DNA of 64,000 bases from Lumnitzera littorea (taxonomy: Eukaryota > Streptophyta > Magnoliopsida > Myrtales > Combretaceae): assembly GCA_024138015.1 (NCBI GenBank), contig JAMXBB010000008.1, positions 8,920,367-8,984,366 on the forward strand, read 5' to 3'. Position numbers and translations under genes: made by a program. The notes beneath the pieces are model-generated. The model searched no databases. It worked only from the letters and a program-made list of their open reading frames with translations, and was not told the origin of the DNA. Positions within the stretch are counted from its first letter, which is position 1; every line of letters begins with the position of its first letter. Below, piece by piece: positions 24,171 through 36,935 of this stretch.

Positions 24171-24529
24171 CATGGCATTTGCAATAGCAAATAAGCAAAT
24201 TTTATATCAGAAGGTTGTTTAAAAAGGCTATGTATCGATTTTTCTATTTTCTCACTTTATGTACATCTTAAAAATGTGAATTAATTGTTAAATGCCATCT
24301 TCTCATTATGTTTTTAATAAATATCAACTGATTCTACGATAGGGAACCAACATGGTCATTTGCCTTATCATTTATATGATTCTAGTGAGTTTTAACAATT
24401 AGTCCTTACTTATCCATCAATCAAGAAGGAGATTTACATTTAGTGATAGAAGTTTTAGTAAAGTGCAAGAGTTATCTATATCTGCCTATCCATATCTTTG
24501 AATAACATAGGATAATTGGGAATGTTACT

Positions 24530-25165
24530 AGGGATGTAAACAAGTCAAGTTGAGCCGAGCATTTGAAAACTTAATGTAGCTTCTTTAAAAATTATTAAGT
24601 TCGAACTAAACTTGATAATTACTGGCTCAAGCTTGACCTTATTAAGAAATTTGAAGATAAAGCTTGAGTTGTTTAGATAAATGAGCTTAAGCTTGTTTAG
24701 ATAAATGAGTCTAAACTGGCACAAGCTTGAACTCAATTTTGAGCTTAAGTTTGAATAAAAGCACAAAATTAGTTGAAAATTTTTAAAATATACCTTTTCA
24801 AATAATTTCTTTTGTTATATTAGTCTTATTTTTATATTCTTATATTTTATTTTTTAATATGTAATGATTTTTCATATGATATATCAACTCGTGAGTCTAT
24901 TTACGAATCTACTCGGGAGTATGCTTATGAGTTAGCTCATTAATAATATATATGAGCATGCTAGCAAGCCACTAAATTAACAATACGAATGATCCTGTCA
25001 GTGAGTCGATTCATAAATTCAAATAAGAGAACGAACTCTACTTGTTTAAATAAATGGGTTTTATTTTGAGTTTAAGTTTAATTTATAGATAAATCAAGCT
25101 CGAGCTGAAAGCGAGCCGAATTCGAATAACTGTGGGCCAGCTTGAGTTATTTACGTAGATACTTA
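24530..25165. mobile_element. Possible hAT-type MITE rich in GAGC/CTTGAG words
   Basis: The left end GGGATGTAAACAAGTCAAG and the reverse complement of the right end (CGTAAATAACTCAAG) pair imperfectly (about 11 of 14 at the core). The interior repeats words such as GAGCTTAAGCTTG and TGTTTAGATAAATGAG. Ends of the form GGGxTGTAAAC followed by GAGCCGAGC are common in non-autonomous hAT-like plant elements. No clear 8-bp target duplication was found, so the call is tentative. Confidence 0.35.
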
Positions 25166-26958
25166 ATTTAGGGAACATCTTCAAACACTCTTGCAAATCT
25201 TAGCAATAAGATTTCGTGCCACACACTGACTTTCTTTCGTGATGACAAGCGTAATAGCAGCACATTATTCCACTGGAAAAGAAGAATGCTCGTCTAATAG
25301 ACACTGGAGCAGACTTGTCGCTGCTTCTCTCTTAGGAAACAAATGATAATGATAGTCCCAAAAGAGCAAAGCCCTCATGCGATTTTTGAGAAAATACGTA
25401 TACCGGTTGAGCTATGTTATATTATTTTATTTTATTTTTTCAATTACGTAATAAGTTTAGAAAAATGACACTTGATTACAATAACTTTAGTGATCGAACT
25501 ATATCTATATTATATGACATTCAGCAACATCCATCGTATTGGTAAGACAATGACTATAAATATTAAAATAATCACATGTCGATTTGTCCATTCGAGCAAT
25601 CACAATCCGACTACTCTCCAACTGCACGTAAATCGGCCAATGATTGAACGACCCTTTTCCCCGTATAAGATAGCTGGATCCCGTATACAAATCCTATTTT
25701 CTTCAATGGGTCTAAGTATCCTAATTATAAAAAACATTTTTGAAGGCCTATAATTAGAGGGTCTAATTTATAGCACAATTCAATTCATGAGGTGCTTTGC
25801 TTGTTGCGTTTTGCAAACAACTTGAAGAAAAATGGGAATGAGGTATAACTACTTTAACGTTACTCTTTCCGTAAATTCCAGCCAATAATAGATTTCAAGT
25901 TCTCGTTTTGCTAATTTGCTCAGACCTCGTACCGACAGGGACTCGATAGATTACCTTACTAGAAGACGTGTAGGTAACTTTTTGAGTGTTTATCCTCATT
26001 CCATTGCTACCAAACAACACGTAAATTTGCCAATTGGAGAAAGTAAGAGTATATGTTTCACTCGTTTCATACTCACCAAAAGAGGGCCATTGAACGTGCC
26101 CAACAATCTTTCTAATTAATTGTGGAAGGTACGAAGTGAATTTATACAAGCACGTTACATGCACGCAGGAACAGCTCATCGACTGTCATACTCAAGTGAA
26201 AATTGACTATCTGTCCATCCATGAGCGATGTCATCTCACAAATTTTAATAAAAAAAAAAAAAAAAAATTCATGGAGTAAGCACCCTATGTCTAAAATCCT
26301 AGAAGCAATGTAAAATGAGTTGCTCTATGAAATTGCAACCACTTTCCAATCATAATATTTATAAACATTTATAAAATCATGTTGCTTTTAGTTGTGAGTA
26401 AGTTCCGTTAAAATCATAAAATACCTACAAAACCTTCATAGTTTCAGTGATTTGTTATATCATTTCTAAATTTATAGGTCTTGTTTTATTATCTTTAAAA
26501 AATCTCGAATAAACCTTAATTTTACAATATGGTAACCAACATATAATCAGTAATGGCTTTTAATATGGGGACGACTAGTATTCCAGAGTATGGTACCATT
26601 CTAAATATAAAAGTTCAACATATGATATGACTAATTCAAGTACACTAATAAAGATTGTGTAAAACCTATTTGAGTTTGATATAATCTAATATGTTGTTTA
26701 TGTTACATACGGGTTATCGGCAATGCAGATACAACGTTGGAGGCAATACGAACAGGTAAGTCCATGCTTTTGTTGTTTTGGTTGAGTGGACTAGCAACTC
26801 ATCGTGCGACCACCTACATATTTACATATGTTGTTCGAGTACATAATGCTCATGATGAATGAACTCACAAATGCTTGTTATTGGATGTTATTCGTATGAC
26901 TGATGAATTGATCTATTGATGTAAGTCATGATTGATGTTTGCTGAAAAATCATTTGCT

Positions 26959-26960
<2 letters not shown>
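25166..26960. other. Intergenic stretch, no recognised gene
   Basis: Frames of 60-95 codons occur on both strands at 25472-25753 and 25895-26179, overlapping each other. None shows a domain I recognise. The composition there is more balanced than the flanks, so a decayed gene fragment is possible. A 19-base A run lies near 26250. Confidence 0.4.

Positions 26961-26997
<37 letters not shown>
26961..26997. repeat. (TA)n microsatellite
   Basis: An uninterrupted alternating A/T tract of about 36 bases. Confidence 0.95.
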
Positions 26998-26999
<2 letters not shown>

Positions 27000-28163
27000 C
27001 TGCCATGCTTTGAATTTAATTTTGGTACATCTTACCAATAGAGCTCAATTTTTTACTTCGATACATTCACAACATTTCATTAATTTAAAATTATTAAAAA
27101 GCTCGGTTTATAGCATTTAGAGTGTATATTGCTCAATGGCGGAGTCTTATGTGCTTGGTCGTCGCCCTAGCCTATCGATTCTAAATCGAAGTGCAACTTC
27201 AATTCGCTAACTCCGCCGACTTGCCCAACTCAAAGCAAGCAAGGAAGTACTTATAATTCTTAAGACTATTATATCGAGCATGTCATATGCATTATTATAA
27301 TGATGCTATCCATTAAGATATTGAAATCCTAACATTTTGCTTGTTTTCAATATTTTTACGCCCGTATACGTTATATATGTATTTTTTTGGGAACTTATTT
27401 AACTTTATATATTTGATTAACTTCATAAGGATAAAAGAAAATATAATAATTCTTCCCTTGCAGACATATTCTTGTGTTTGGTTGGCAAATATGCTATATG
27501 GAATTGCTATTGGTATGAAATGGAAAATTGCGTATCATTCATAGGACCAAAGAAAAATTGTTTTTGTTTTTTAGGGGATTAGTGATATTATTTATTTTAT
27601 CCTTAATTTATATTTCTTAAAATCTGAATTATTATCAAACAAATTGTGAATTTAATGGTTTATAATAAAAAAAATAAAAATAAATAATAGGATAGAGGAT
27701 GAATCGATCCTATCAAAATAGATAATGAGACCGAAGAATCTCCTAAAAAAATAGCTACACCTTGATCATTTTCAACACATTTCCATATTTACCCTCAAAC
27801 CTTAATCCAATAGTCAAGCCATTGATAATGGTAAATGCATATACATCGGTGTTTTTAGATATATTTTTGATATGTTATTTATGTCATTTTAAGTGTATTC
27901 AAATGAAATGATAGCTACTTTAGCCAAAAACAAAAAAAATAAATAATAGTTATTCTTCTCTATTTTATTTCTCAACTAATTGCAATTATATTCTTATTTT
28001 ACTCCAGCCCACTAATCATACGTATCAAACTAATTGGGAATTGTTTTGTAACCCCAATAACGCATGCGAAGGTAGTTCGAGGCTTTTATGAGGGTTTTTT
28101 TCTTTTTTTTTTTTTCTTTTTAATTTATAGTGTCCAAATTTTGAAGATTGTTAGAATTGTGGG
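26998..28163. other. Intergenic AT-rich stretch
   Basis: No coding, RNA or transposon signal recognised. A short more GC-rich patch at 27135-27250 has no similarity I can name. Confidence 0.5.
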
Positions 28164-28288
28164 CATAATGTTATAGTATATATTATATATAACAATATCT
28201 TAGCTAATATTAAGATAAATGGATACATAATGTCATAGTATGTATTATACATAACGATATCTTAACTAATATTAAGATAAATGGATAC
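28164..28288. repeat. 62-bp tandem duplication
   Basis: Two adjacent copies (28164 and 28226) of a unit starting CATAATGT.ATAGTAT and ending TAAGATAAATGGATA differ at about six positions, all but one of them C/T or G/A. The unit includes the self-complementary core GTATATATTATATATAAC. Confidence 0.9.
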
Positions 28289-29870
28289 ACATATAAAGCT
28301 ACTTATGATAAATATGAATAATACATGACTTTTTCATATTCTATTTTTCCATCCATTGCATTTATTTATTTACTAAAGACACAATTATATTTATTTCTCA
28401 TTATATTTGCTATTAGTTTTGTTCTGTTACATTTTCGATTAATTACCTTTATTAATAACTTAGGCCACTCTCTCCCCTACAGTTTGGTCACTATTACTCT
28501 AGACAACGTGCGTGAAGCAATGTTTCGTACTTCTATTTAATACTAATAGTAGATCGTGGACCAATAATGCCTGTATTAAAAATTAGAAGAAAAAGTGCAT
28601 ACATATTAAAAAAATTTTAAGATATTTTGATTTTTGGTAATCAAATTATAAATCTTTTAATTTGAACAATTTATTTTTGAAACCCTTTTTAAGATTTTTA
28701 ATTGGATAAAATTTTTTAATGTTTCTAACGTAATTATTCATAGAAAATGGACAGATAAATAAGAAAAGTATTATGAAAATATTAAAATTATGAATGAAAG
28801 TAAAACGGGAGGGAAGAGAGAAAGAGAGGACGGGAGAGGAAGAGATACGGAAGTTGGATTTGAGAAATGGGAGAGAGAGAGAGAGATAAAATAAATAGTT
28901 AGGATGATGGAAAGAAAGTGAGAGGAAAGAGAAAAATATAATGAAAATAAAAACTAATATGCTGTTAAAAAAAGAAAAGAAGAAAAAAAGAAAAACTAGA
29001 TAACTGATAAGTGTGTCTAAAACAAAAATGGCAGGAGTTGGGCCGTGTGTGTGGCTTGGGCCTAGCACAAGTTCCAACAAATTTTTTCCTTATTGAAATC
29101 CCTACATTTCTTCTGTTTACGCCGAAGCTTTGGGGTGGTAGTTTTCCAAGAAATGGTTTTCGGAGGAGTTGTTTTTTCGATGTTTATCATTATTCAAGTT
29201 CTAGAGTTATTAAATTTCATCGACGTGATTATTGTAATAGCATTTTTTTTTTTTTTAACGGCAAGTGATAGTAGGAGTTAAAATGGCAATTGATGATCTA
29301 TGGTAGCAGTTACCTATCATGATAAATGTCTATGAAAAATGATAAAACATATTCCTATTATAAAAATGAGAAAATCATTTTATCTATTGTTTATTACTAT
29401 TATTATTATTATTTTATAGCTGTTAACCACTAGACTGCCAAAGTTGTCTTCTTCATTCTCGCTTATTGAGGATGTCCATAGAGATTAAAGAATTTGATTT
29501 TTATCTTTTAAAATTAAATTATTTTAACATTGGCCACTGATATTTGTGATTGTTAACCATGAGTAATTATAGATCAGCCACAATCGGTTTCTTGTAGCAC
29601 AACTTATTGCTGAAATACAATAATGTTTGCAGGCTCTTAAGTTTAACATAGTAATATTTAACAATTGCAAGCTTTGGTTACAATAAACATTAAAAAAAAA
29701 AAAATTGGAAAACATTTTTTTAGGAAAGACACCCCTTAACCTTAATTGTTTTTTTGCCATGCCTTCCTTTATAGACCAAGTGTTGTGCTCAATCTTATGT
29801 ATCATTCCTTATTGAAGTGTGTTATATTGAAAAAAAGATTCATTAGGCAAGTATCGACAGTAATATGTGT
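28289..29870. other. Intergenic stretch with low-complexity tracts
   Basis: Contains GA-rich (28800-28990), T-rich (29245) and (TTA)n (29400) tracts. The 144-codon minus-strand frame at 28646-29080 is Phe/Leu/Ser-rich translation of the purine-rich tract and is not taken as a gene. Confidence 0.5.
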
Positions 29871-29871
29871 A

Positions 29872-30062
29872 TGTATACATAGTATATAAAAATGATTATA
29901 TCCAGACACATAGATCATGATAGTAATAGTAAATTTTCTTTTTTAAATTATCATTCATATATAATAGATATTTGACACATATTCAAGTATGATAATACAT
30001 ATGGTGTATATTAATTAAGGTTAAGCTAAACCATGATCAATATACTGTCATGAAGATCCATC
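29872..30062. repeat. First copy (left part) of a ~255-bp tandem repeat, cut by the hAT
   Basis: Aligns with 43230-43415: shared words include CAGACACAT/TAGACACAT, ATTATCATTCAT, TATTCAAGTATGA and AAGCTAAACCA. The copy is interrupted at 30062 and continues at 43158 beyond the hAT element. Confidence 0.85.
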
Positions 30063-30713
30063 TAGACCTAGGCAGTGGTTTGGATTGGCCTTGAACCGTC
30101 GGTTCATGAGTGAAGGTCATGTTGAACCGTAACTGGCTTGTGAGTCGACGGTTCAGGGTCGGTTCAAGGGCTAACCATTTTTTTTTCTCTCTTTTAAGTG
30201 TTTATATTATTTTTTTTATTCTTGCCTTACCCATCCTTTAATCATTTTTTTTCTTCAATCCATCTATAAAATATATATTAAAAAAGGAAAGAAAATAAAA
30301 TATAAAAAAATCTCTTACGGTATGAATATCTAATATCCTAATTTGATCGAATTAAATGAAGTGGTTGGAGGGACAAATATTTTTTATAATATTTTATAGT
30401 CGCCCAGAAGATGTCTATGTATCTATTAATCAGAATTAGACTGCCGTAGTTTGGTTTGGATTTTTAGAAAACCTTTAGTTTGTTGATTAATTTTATATTT
30501 TCAGAAAAGTATTAAAGTGTACGTGACTATCTAAATTAAATTTTTTGAATGAAAATAATTTTAGTTGGTTATAATTTGAAAAAACCTAATTCTTTATTAG
30601 CACTTTTAAGAAAACCATGCCATTTAGTTTTTTTGGACAATTAGAAATAAATACTTTTTTACATGATAAATTTTTTTTGTAAAAAATGAAAAGAAAACTT
30701 ACTATATATCATC

Positions 30714-32455
30714 TTAACGTAATTGTTCATATTCGTACGTAAAAGTGGAACTCATGGGTGAGCTTGGGCTTCCATTAGATCGGTTCCAATCACTGAAGTT
30801 ATCATCCTTCTTGCTTGATGTCTTGCATGGTTCTTGTCGTCTATAGCTCACCTTGTACCAATCTTCTGTGCAAGCATTTACCTCAACACTAACAACAGAT
30901 AGGGAGGCTCGGCATTTGTTGACAATCAGGCTTGTAGTACTAAATGCTTGCTCAATGGCGACCATTGAAACCAGAGCAGCAAGTACTTCACAGGCAATGC
31001 AAGGAAATAGTGGTTAGTCCTTTTTATGCCTTTGCCACCACTTTAAAATATCGAAGTCCTTGATGGAGATATTTTTCAAAAACTTGAAATTTGTATTGGT
31101 GTAATATTGCATCTTAGATATTAGACCACCAAATCATTATATCTTCAATTTTTATGCTGGTAACTACTCACCCATAAAAAAGTAATGCCTCTCCTTGGTG
31201 GGTGGTGAAGGAGAGACTAATGACTGGCCATCATACGTACTTTGATAGCAGTTGAGCATCTCTTCTATGTTGACCGTCGCTGCCGATACTTCTTGCTTTA
31301 CTTCTAAGTTGTACACTTCTTGAGAATTCATTTTATCTTGAATGTAACCATAATAAGTTTTCAAATATATTAGTAATAATTTTGATTTACAACAAAGGTC
31401 TAGAATAGTTGCTACGAGATAAATACAAAGAATTTCTTTATAATAAGTTAATCACTTCAACGTTATATCATATACGCATGCATGCAGGTTTGGGTCCTCA
31501 CGAGCCTAAACTAGCACACCAAATATACTAATGTTTGACATAATAAACAAGTGAACACTGGGCCTATAAGTTTATGAAAAAGTCTTAGTAGCATCATGAA
31601 AAACTTTTAAAACTTAAAGTAATTGGATGCAAATATCCTAGTTACTGAGGAAAATATCAATTCTCTGCATATTGTATATTGCGAAGTCACATAGCAGTTT
31701 GCTGTAAGGAATTGTGCTATGCAATAACTTGTAAGTCGAGTTTTAGCGATATTGCACATCCATCTTAAATTGCTGAGGTCTCTTTCTATGCTCCATGCAG
31801 AAGTTTCTCTACTTTTTGTGAAGGGATGGCCTGTCTATTATTGTCTTAACGATGTTTTTAATCGGAGCTATACTGTCGTGCAAAGCTACAATGCCATTTT
31901 TGACACATAAGTTAAGAATATGACATGTATAACGTATGTGGAAAAAAATCTCTCTCAACACTGGTTGACAATAATTTTGCAAATCGGATATTGATGTAGT
32001 ATTAGTAGTTGCATTGTTAAAACCAATAGAAAAAATTTTCCTTACTAATCCATATTCATTTAGGATTTCTCTAATAATTTTATAAAGGTTTTGTGCCGTG
32101 TATTGATCGTTAAATACCCTTAAAGCCAATAGTCGTTTATTAAGTTGTCAATTATTGTCTACCTAGTGAATGATAACACCCATATAAGAATTATTATGAA
32201 AAGGATCCGTACATTTGTCTGCACATATGAACATTTACGTATCAATGGAAGCAAACTTACCTACTAGCTCCCTCTTACCTTTGTAGTAAAGCTCTTACAT
32301 GGCTTGAGTAATCGTTCTGTAGCTAAGCTGTCACGAGTTATGGTTGAACCCCTCTCACTTGTATTGACTTTGCCACTCTGATGCACTCACTGCTCGTATC
32401 GACTTTGTCGCTCTGATGCACTTGTGTTGAATGAGAGGTACATGTTGTAAGCCCT
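30714..32455 (-). pseudogene. hAT transposase, catalytic core and C-terminal dimerization domain
   Basis: On the minus strand 32420 to 31809 encodes the conserved core: DPFHNNSYMGVIIHW, then QLNKRLLALRVFND, KIFSIGFNNATTNTTS, and FFHIRYTCHILNLCV. After a variable linker (31364-31164), the hAT dimerization domain follows: FDILKWWQ at about 31050, then IEQAFSTTSLIVNKCRASLS and CTEDWYK ending near 30830. The relation to BED-type (RICESLEEPER-like) plant transposases is family knowledge. Stops and frame changes break it, and the Asp usually found in the GFDNA motif is Asn here, so it is inactive. Confidence 0.9.
32359..32430. repeat. ~36-bp tandem duplication inside the hAT gene
   Basis: GTATTGACTTTGCCACTCTG followed by ATGCACTCACTGCTC is repeated as GTATCGACTTTGTCGCTCTG plus ATGCACTTGTGTTG. 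It lies just beside the retrotransposon insertion point and in the linker of the transposase. Confidence 0.8.
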
Positions 32456-33186
32456 AAAGTCAAGCCAAGTAACCGTAGGATTGAATCGGTTAAAGGATCC
32501 GATCAAACCCAAATTATAAACTATTGAGAGAAATATTAGTAAAAATGACCCCGTAAACTTAAATTTGAGAAAATAAGTAGTAAAATAGAAGACTATAAAA
32601 TTTTCAAATTTTAAGCATAATAATTTCTAATTACTGAAAAGGCGAAAAGTATAATCTAATAACTAATAAATTACTAGAGATAGATTATATGTATACTAAA
32701 AATTTTAGAATGACCAAAATAATAATTAGGAATGTTCACGTGTACTTCATATGTATTTACGTGTAGATAAAAATACGCGAAATTACCTAAATTGGCCAAA
32801 AAATAAGTAAATAATTAAAGAAAATTATAAATTAATTATCGAAAAATCAGAAAAAAAATCGGAAGAGGATAAGATGATCTAAATTAGGTTGTGGCAGGTT
32901 AAGATTTGTAAAAGAAAAATCAACCAATTAAAATTAGATAACATAAAAGCCAAAAATTAAGGAAAATGTGCAAAGTCTTGTCAAATTAATGCATAATAAT
33001 TACAAAAATCGTCTATTAATAGGGGAAAAATTTCTAGAAGTCATTTGGACAGTTTAGCATTAGGGAAAAATAGGAAAATTGAAAAAATCGAGAGAAAATC
33101 CAGAAAAAAAAAAGAAAAGGAAATTATGCAAATTCGTGTAGTGAGAGAAACCCACATCTCACCACCACCTAGGACCAAGCCGCCGT

Positions 33187-33217
<31 letters not shown>

Positions 33218-35343
33218 CTACACTAGACCTACTGTCTGGGCCGGTCGACAACCTTGGACCAGGTTTGGACGGCCAGAAAGTTTCGAACCGGTTAGTCCCT
33301 TATTTACCCTGATTTTGAATAATTTTGTAAAATTAGTTATTTTGCCTAGAAAATTATGAAACTTGTTATTCTGAGGTTTTATTGTATGTAGATTTAGGGA
33401 AAAATATTTATTTAGTTTAATTATGTCTGAAAATATAGGGTTCTTAACAAATTATTCAAAACCAAGCATGATTAGAACGGAAAATAAATAGGCTTAGGAG
33501 TGTAGTTTGGAGCTCAATTTTTTTTTTCCGTAAGATGCTCGTATGATATAGAATAATGCTATGAAGCCATTTTTTTAAAATTAATTTTCGAAATTTTTAA
33601 GTTAATTTTTAGCCCTAAAATGATGGAAAAATTAGGTGATTTGGAGTTAATTAAGTAATTAAGATATTAATTACTGATTTAGATATTAATTAGATGTTTA
33701 GGGATGTTAATCTCTGAGGTAGAACCCTAATCCTAGCCTTTGGAGTATTAAGTATGGTTAATTTAGGATATTAGGTAATTAAGATAAGAAATTAGTAATA
33801 TGTGAAATTGTAAATTAATAAATCTAAAAAATAGGGTTATTTAGATAATATTATAATAGAAATCAGAAATATAATAAATTTGAAATAACATTTAATTTTA
33901 AGTAAATGTCTCAAAATGTAAGATTTTCATACATCGGGAATAAATCCGATACTGCAATTAGGGTTAGCGTGTACCGAATAGTTTAGAATACCAAATTACG
34001 ACCCAATAGGATATTTGGACACTCGAGCTTAATGTGATTAATTTCACATTAAGATTCGAGCATATTTAAGGCTTAGGAATCAAAATTTAAAATCTCATTT
34101 AAGATTCGAACACCGAAATAGAGCACAACAAATCATTAGGACATAATGGGTATACACGGAAAAAATGAGTTAAAATATAACTTAGAATATGAAATCATAA
34201 ATTATAAGTACTAAAAAGACCTATTTGTATTATAGGATACCCAGAGACACATCAGCTTGCAATTAAGGGATCGAGTGATTGAGCAATTCCACGTAAGTTG
34301 GGTTATTGCTTATTGTAATAGAGTACTAGTTTTGTAATGTGTTTGTAAGTAGTTTACGCATGTGTTTGATGTATCTAAATTCGTGCTGAAATTTGTATTG
34401 TAAGTGATTTTGTGACTGAATGAATTGGTATGAAATTATTTTGAACACCCTAAACGGAATTTAATCTTAGTCGACCCTAATAACAAAAAATGTCATGCAT
34501 TGCAACCCGTTAGGGGATCATAGGATTCTCCAACCAAATATCGACCACTTCGAAAGTGATAGCGCAGGATTGCAAAATGGTCCCTTCTTCATCCTTAGTC
34601 GAACTAAGTGACAAGAGAGGAGGTCGCGGCGATGGTGAAGTCAATGGTTCGAAGGTAGTCGTGGGAGGAGCGAGGTCTTCATTGCACAAGCCTGAGTTTG
34701 GTTGTGAGTTGCTGCATAACACGAAACTCCTCAACCCGGATTGGAGCGGGTGAAATTTCTCTGATTTCACAACGGAAACGGATCGGACTACATTGTGCGA
34801 TGACACTTGATTATTGCATTGTATGAAAATAATTGTTTGATAACCCTGTCTGTGCTTGTATGCATTCATAAGTCTCCAATTCAACTTACTAAGCTGTAGT
34901 TGCTCATATCCTTATAGATCATTTTGCAGGTTCTGATTTCTGAACATTTCAAGTACTATGCCGCCTACAATTACCTAGAGGTTAGTCTTTTGAAGTCAGG
35001 GGTGTGAGGATCAAGTTACTTAGCATAATGTGTAACTAGAGTGACCTTGTAGTTAGGGATGAAAGATTGATAGTTATTATGTAATCTAGTGAACTGTTAT
35101 GTTTATGTAAAACTTCTTGGGGAGCTCTGTAGACTTATATATATAATTATATATGTTTATTAGAAATTTGTAATATTTATCATAATTGTAGTATAACTGT
35201 TGTTCGGATTATTTACTTCAAAGCGAAGAGTCGTCGATGCCTTGTGTAGATCATGTCTATGGTAGGCGTTGTGAGGCCAGTTACTATCATAGAATGGTTT
35301 ACACGGCGGGACTGTTGCGACTCTACGACTTTGGGGCGTAACA
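32456..35343 (+). mobile_element. 5' LTR of chromovirus (element D)
   Basis: 2888 bases, TGTAAGCCCTAAAG to GGGCGTAACA, matching 38750-41625. The flanks CATGT (32451-32455) and TATGT (41626-41630) form a 5-bp target duplication with one C/T difference. The TATA position reads CTATTAATAGGG (33013-33024) where the 3' LTR has CTATAAATAGGG. It also holds a (CCG)n stretch at about 33178-33215 that the 3' LTR lacks. LTRs of this length are usual in the Del/Tekay clade. Confidence 0.95.
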
Positions 35344-35352
35344 GTTCTTAGT

Positions 35353-35364
35353 TGGTATCAAAGC
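35353..35364 (+). other. Primer-binding site of element D
   Basis: TGGTATCAAAGC, nine bases after the LTR end, complementary to the initiator tRNA-Met 3' end apart from one G-to-A change. Confidence 0.85.
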
Positions 35365-35530
35365 GTAGTTTTAGTAAACTCGCTTTGAAGCGTCATACCT
35401 TAAAAGAAATATACATTATAGGAATATTGAGAGTGGGTAATATTAAGAAGGCGATAAAAGATTGCATAACCATAATCTTTAACATAGGAAATATTAATTG
35501 GTTTAATTATAATTACAGGGCCGAAGGGGA

Positions 35531-36419
35531 GAACTAATACATAGTTGGATACAGTTTGGATGGAATGGAGACATATCCCCTATTGATTATAGGGTTAGAT
35601 TACAGCGATTATTGATAGAATTAGCCGATTAGAATATATTTAGGACAGTTGATGAGATCATCGATAAGTTTCATGATCAAATGTGCTATAGTTGGAAGGA
35701 TGAATGGGCATGGATGGAGATGAGTTTATGACCCCAATATAATAGATACACTGCTATAGCAGCTTTTGAGCAGAGATGGTTGGAGAAAGAGAAGATTATA
35801 ACCTTGATGATGCCCTTATGGTATTTTCCTGCTAGGTTGGAGGATGGGAGACCATACCCTGCTAGTATTGCCTACATCCCTGCTGACATTCCATACATTC
35901 CTAGATAATACCTACAAGGGATCATTGATTGGTTTCCTTAGTTTCCAGAGCCTGCTGGGGATGGTATAAAGATACCCTTGAACCCTAACCCTGAACCTGA
36001 ACTTGAAATACCAGAACCACCACCTGAAAATCCACCTCTAATTAAACCCCAAGAGGAGGGAGTTCATGTGGAGGACGACCCCGAAGAGGACCTAGAAGAA
36101 GAAGAAGATCCAGAAGAAGACCCAAAGGAAGAGCAAGAGAATGAGGAGGAACCTGGTGTAGACTTACATGCCTTAGTCATGCAGGTGATTGCAGACACCG
36201 GGATAGCTGGAGTAGGAGCTGGTGCTATAGCTGGAGTAGGAGCTGGTGAGCTGGATGATGATGATGTACAGGAGGTGATTGTGATTCCTGAGACTCTAGG
36301 ATAGTATTTATAAACTCTGCATCAGATAACGAACCTGAGGATCACTCGGTAGGAGGCTATGTGGATCACGATTCCTTTGATGGAGTAGCTACCACAGATT
36401 TAGAGGAGGATTAGCTTAT
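35531..36419 (+). pseudogene. Extra reading frame upstream of gag in element D
   Basis: One frame runs about 290 codons with only a few stops (TAG, TGA, TAA at plausible Gln, Arg or Trp codons). It has a Trp/Tyr-rich N-terminal part (WNGDISPIDYRVRLQRLL; YSWKDEWAWMEM; PLWYFPARLEDGRPYP), then a Pro/Glu stretch (35978-36160: EPELEIPEPPPENPP, DPEEDLEEEEDPEEDP) and a Gly/Ala tail. About 515 bases of AT-rich spacer separate it from gag. It matches no gag, pol or env domain I know. The long acidic run would make it highly charged. An extra ORF before gag is known from Ogre elements but I cannot say these are related. Confidence 0.6.
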
Positions 36420-36935
36420 TTAGATGGCTGACTTGTTTTAGTTAGATTTTTAGATATGATCCAGTAGCAATTTTGATGAAAACTGATGTATTTTAAGATC
36501 TTTTGATGTATTTTGATTTTTGATGTATTTTTTATTACTTTTGATGTACTTTTTTGGCAAGGATTAAGTTAGATGTATATTGTAATTAAGTCTGATGTAG
36601 CCAGTTGATATAACCTTTTGTCTTGTATAGTTGTAAAGATCGAGTTTGTATTAGATTATGTAAGTAATGATGTAATCGAGTTGTAAATTTGATGTATGTA
36701 TTTGAAAGTTATTGAGTTGTATCTTTTATTTTGAAGTTGTAATAATGATGATGTAAGGTTGAATGAAATATATAGTGAAAGTTAGATTACCAAGTACGTT
36801 GACTTCAATGATATTGTCATTACTATTTGATATGAATACTTATTGCCAGCATTTATTAACATTCTCTAAACAAAAGTAGGGATAATTTATAGATAGATAT
36901 GAATGCAGGATTATAAGTTAAACTATTAAGCGATT
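36420..36935. other. AT-rich spacer between the extra frame and gag
   Basis: Repeats of TTTTGATGTATTTT-like words at 36480-36560 and no coding text. It could be an untranslated spacer or an intron; splice sites cannot be decided by eye. Confidence 0.5.

Noticed and set aside
25472..26179. Overlapping frames on both strands, first thought to be a gene pair
   Set aside because: No recognisable domain, starts or splice signals; the frames overlap each other, so left as unassigned.
28646..29080. 144-codon minus-strand open frame
   Set aside because: Phe/Leu/Ser low-complexity translation of a purine-rich tract, without any recognisable motif.
33045..33359. 104-codon frame with a Pro run
   Set aside because: Lies inside the 5' LTR of element D and is created by a (CCG)n tract absent from the 3' LTR.
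34510..34884. Minus-strand frame present in both LTRs (also 40797-41165)
   Set aside because: Its conservation is explained by LTR duplication; no domain and no sign of use by the element.
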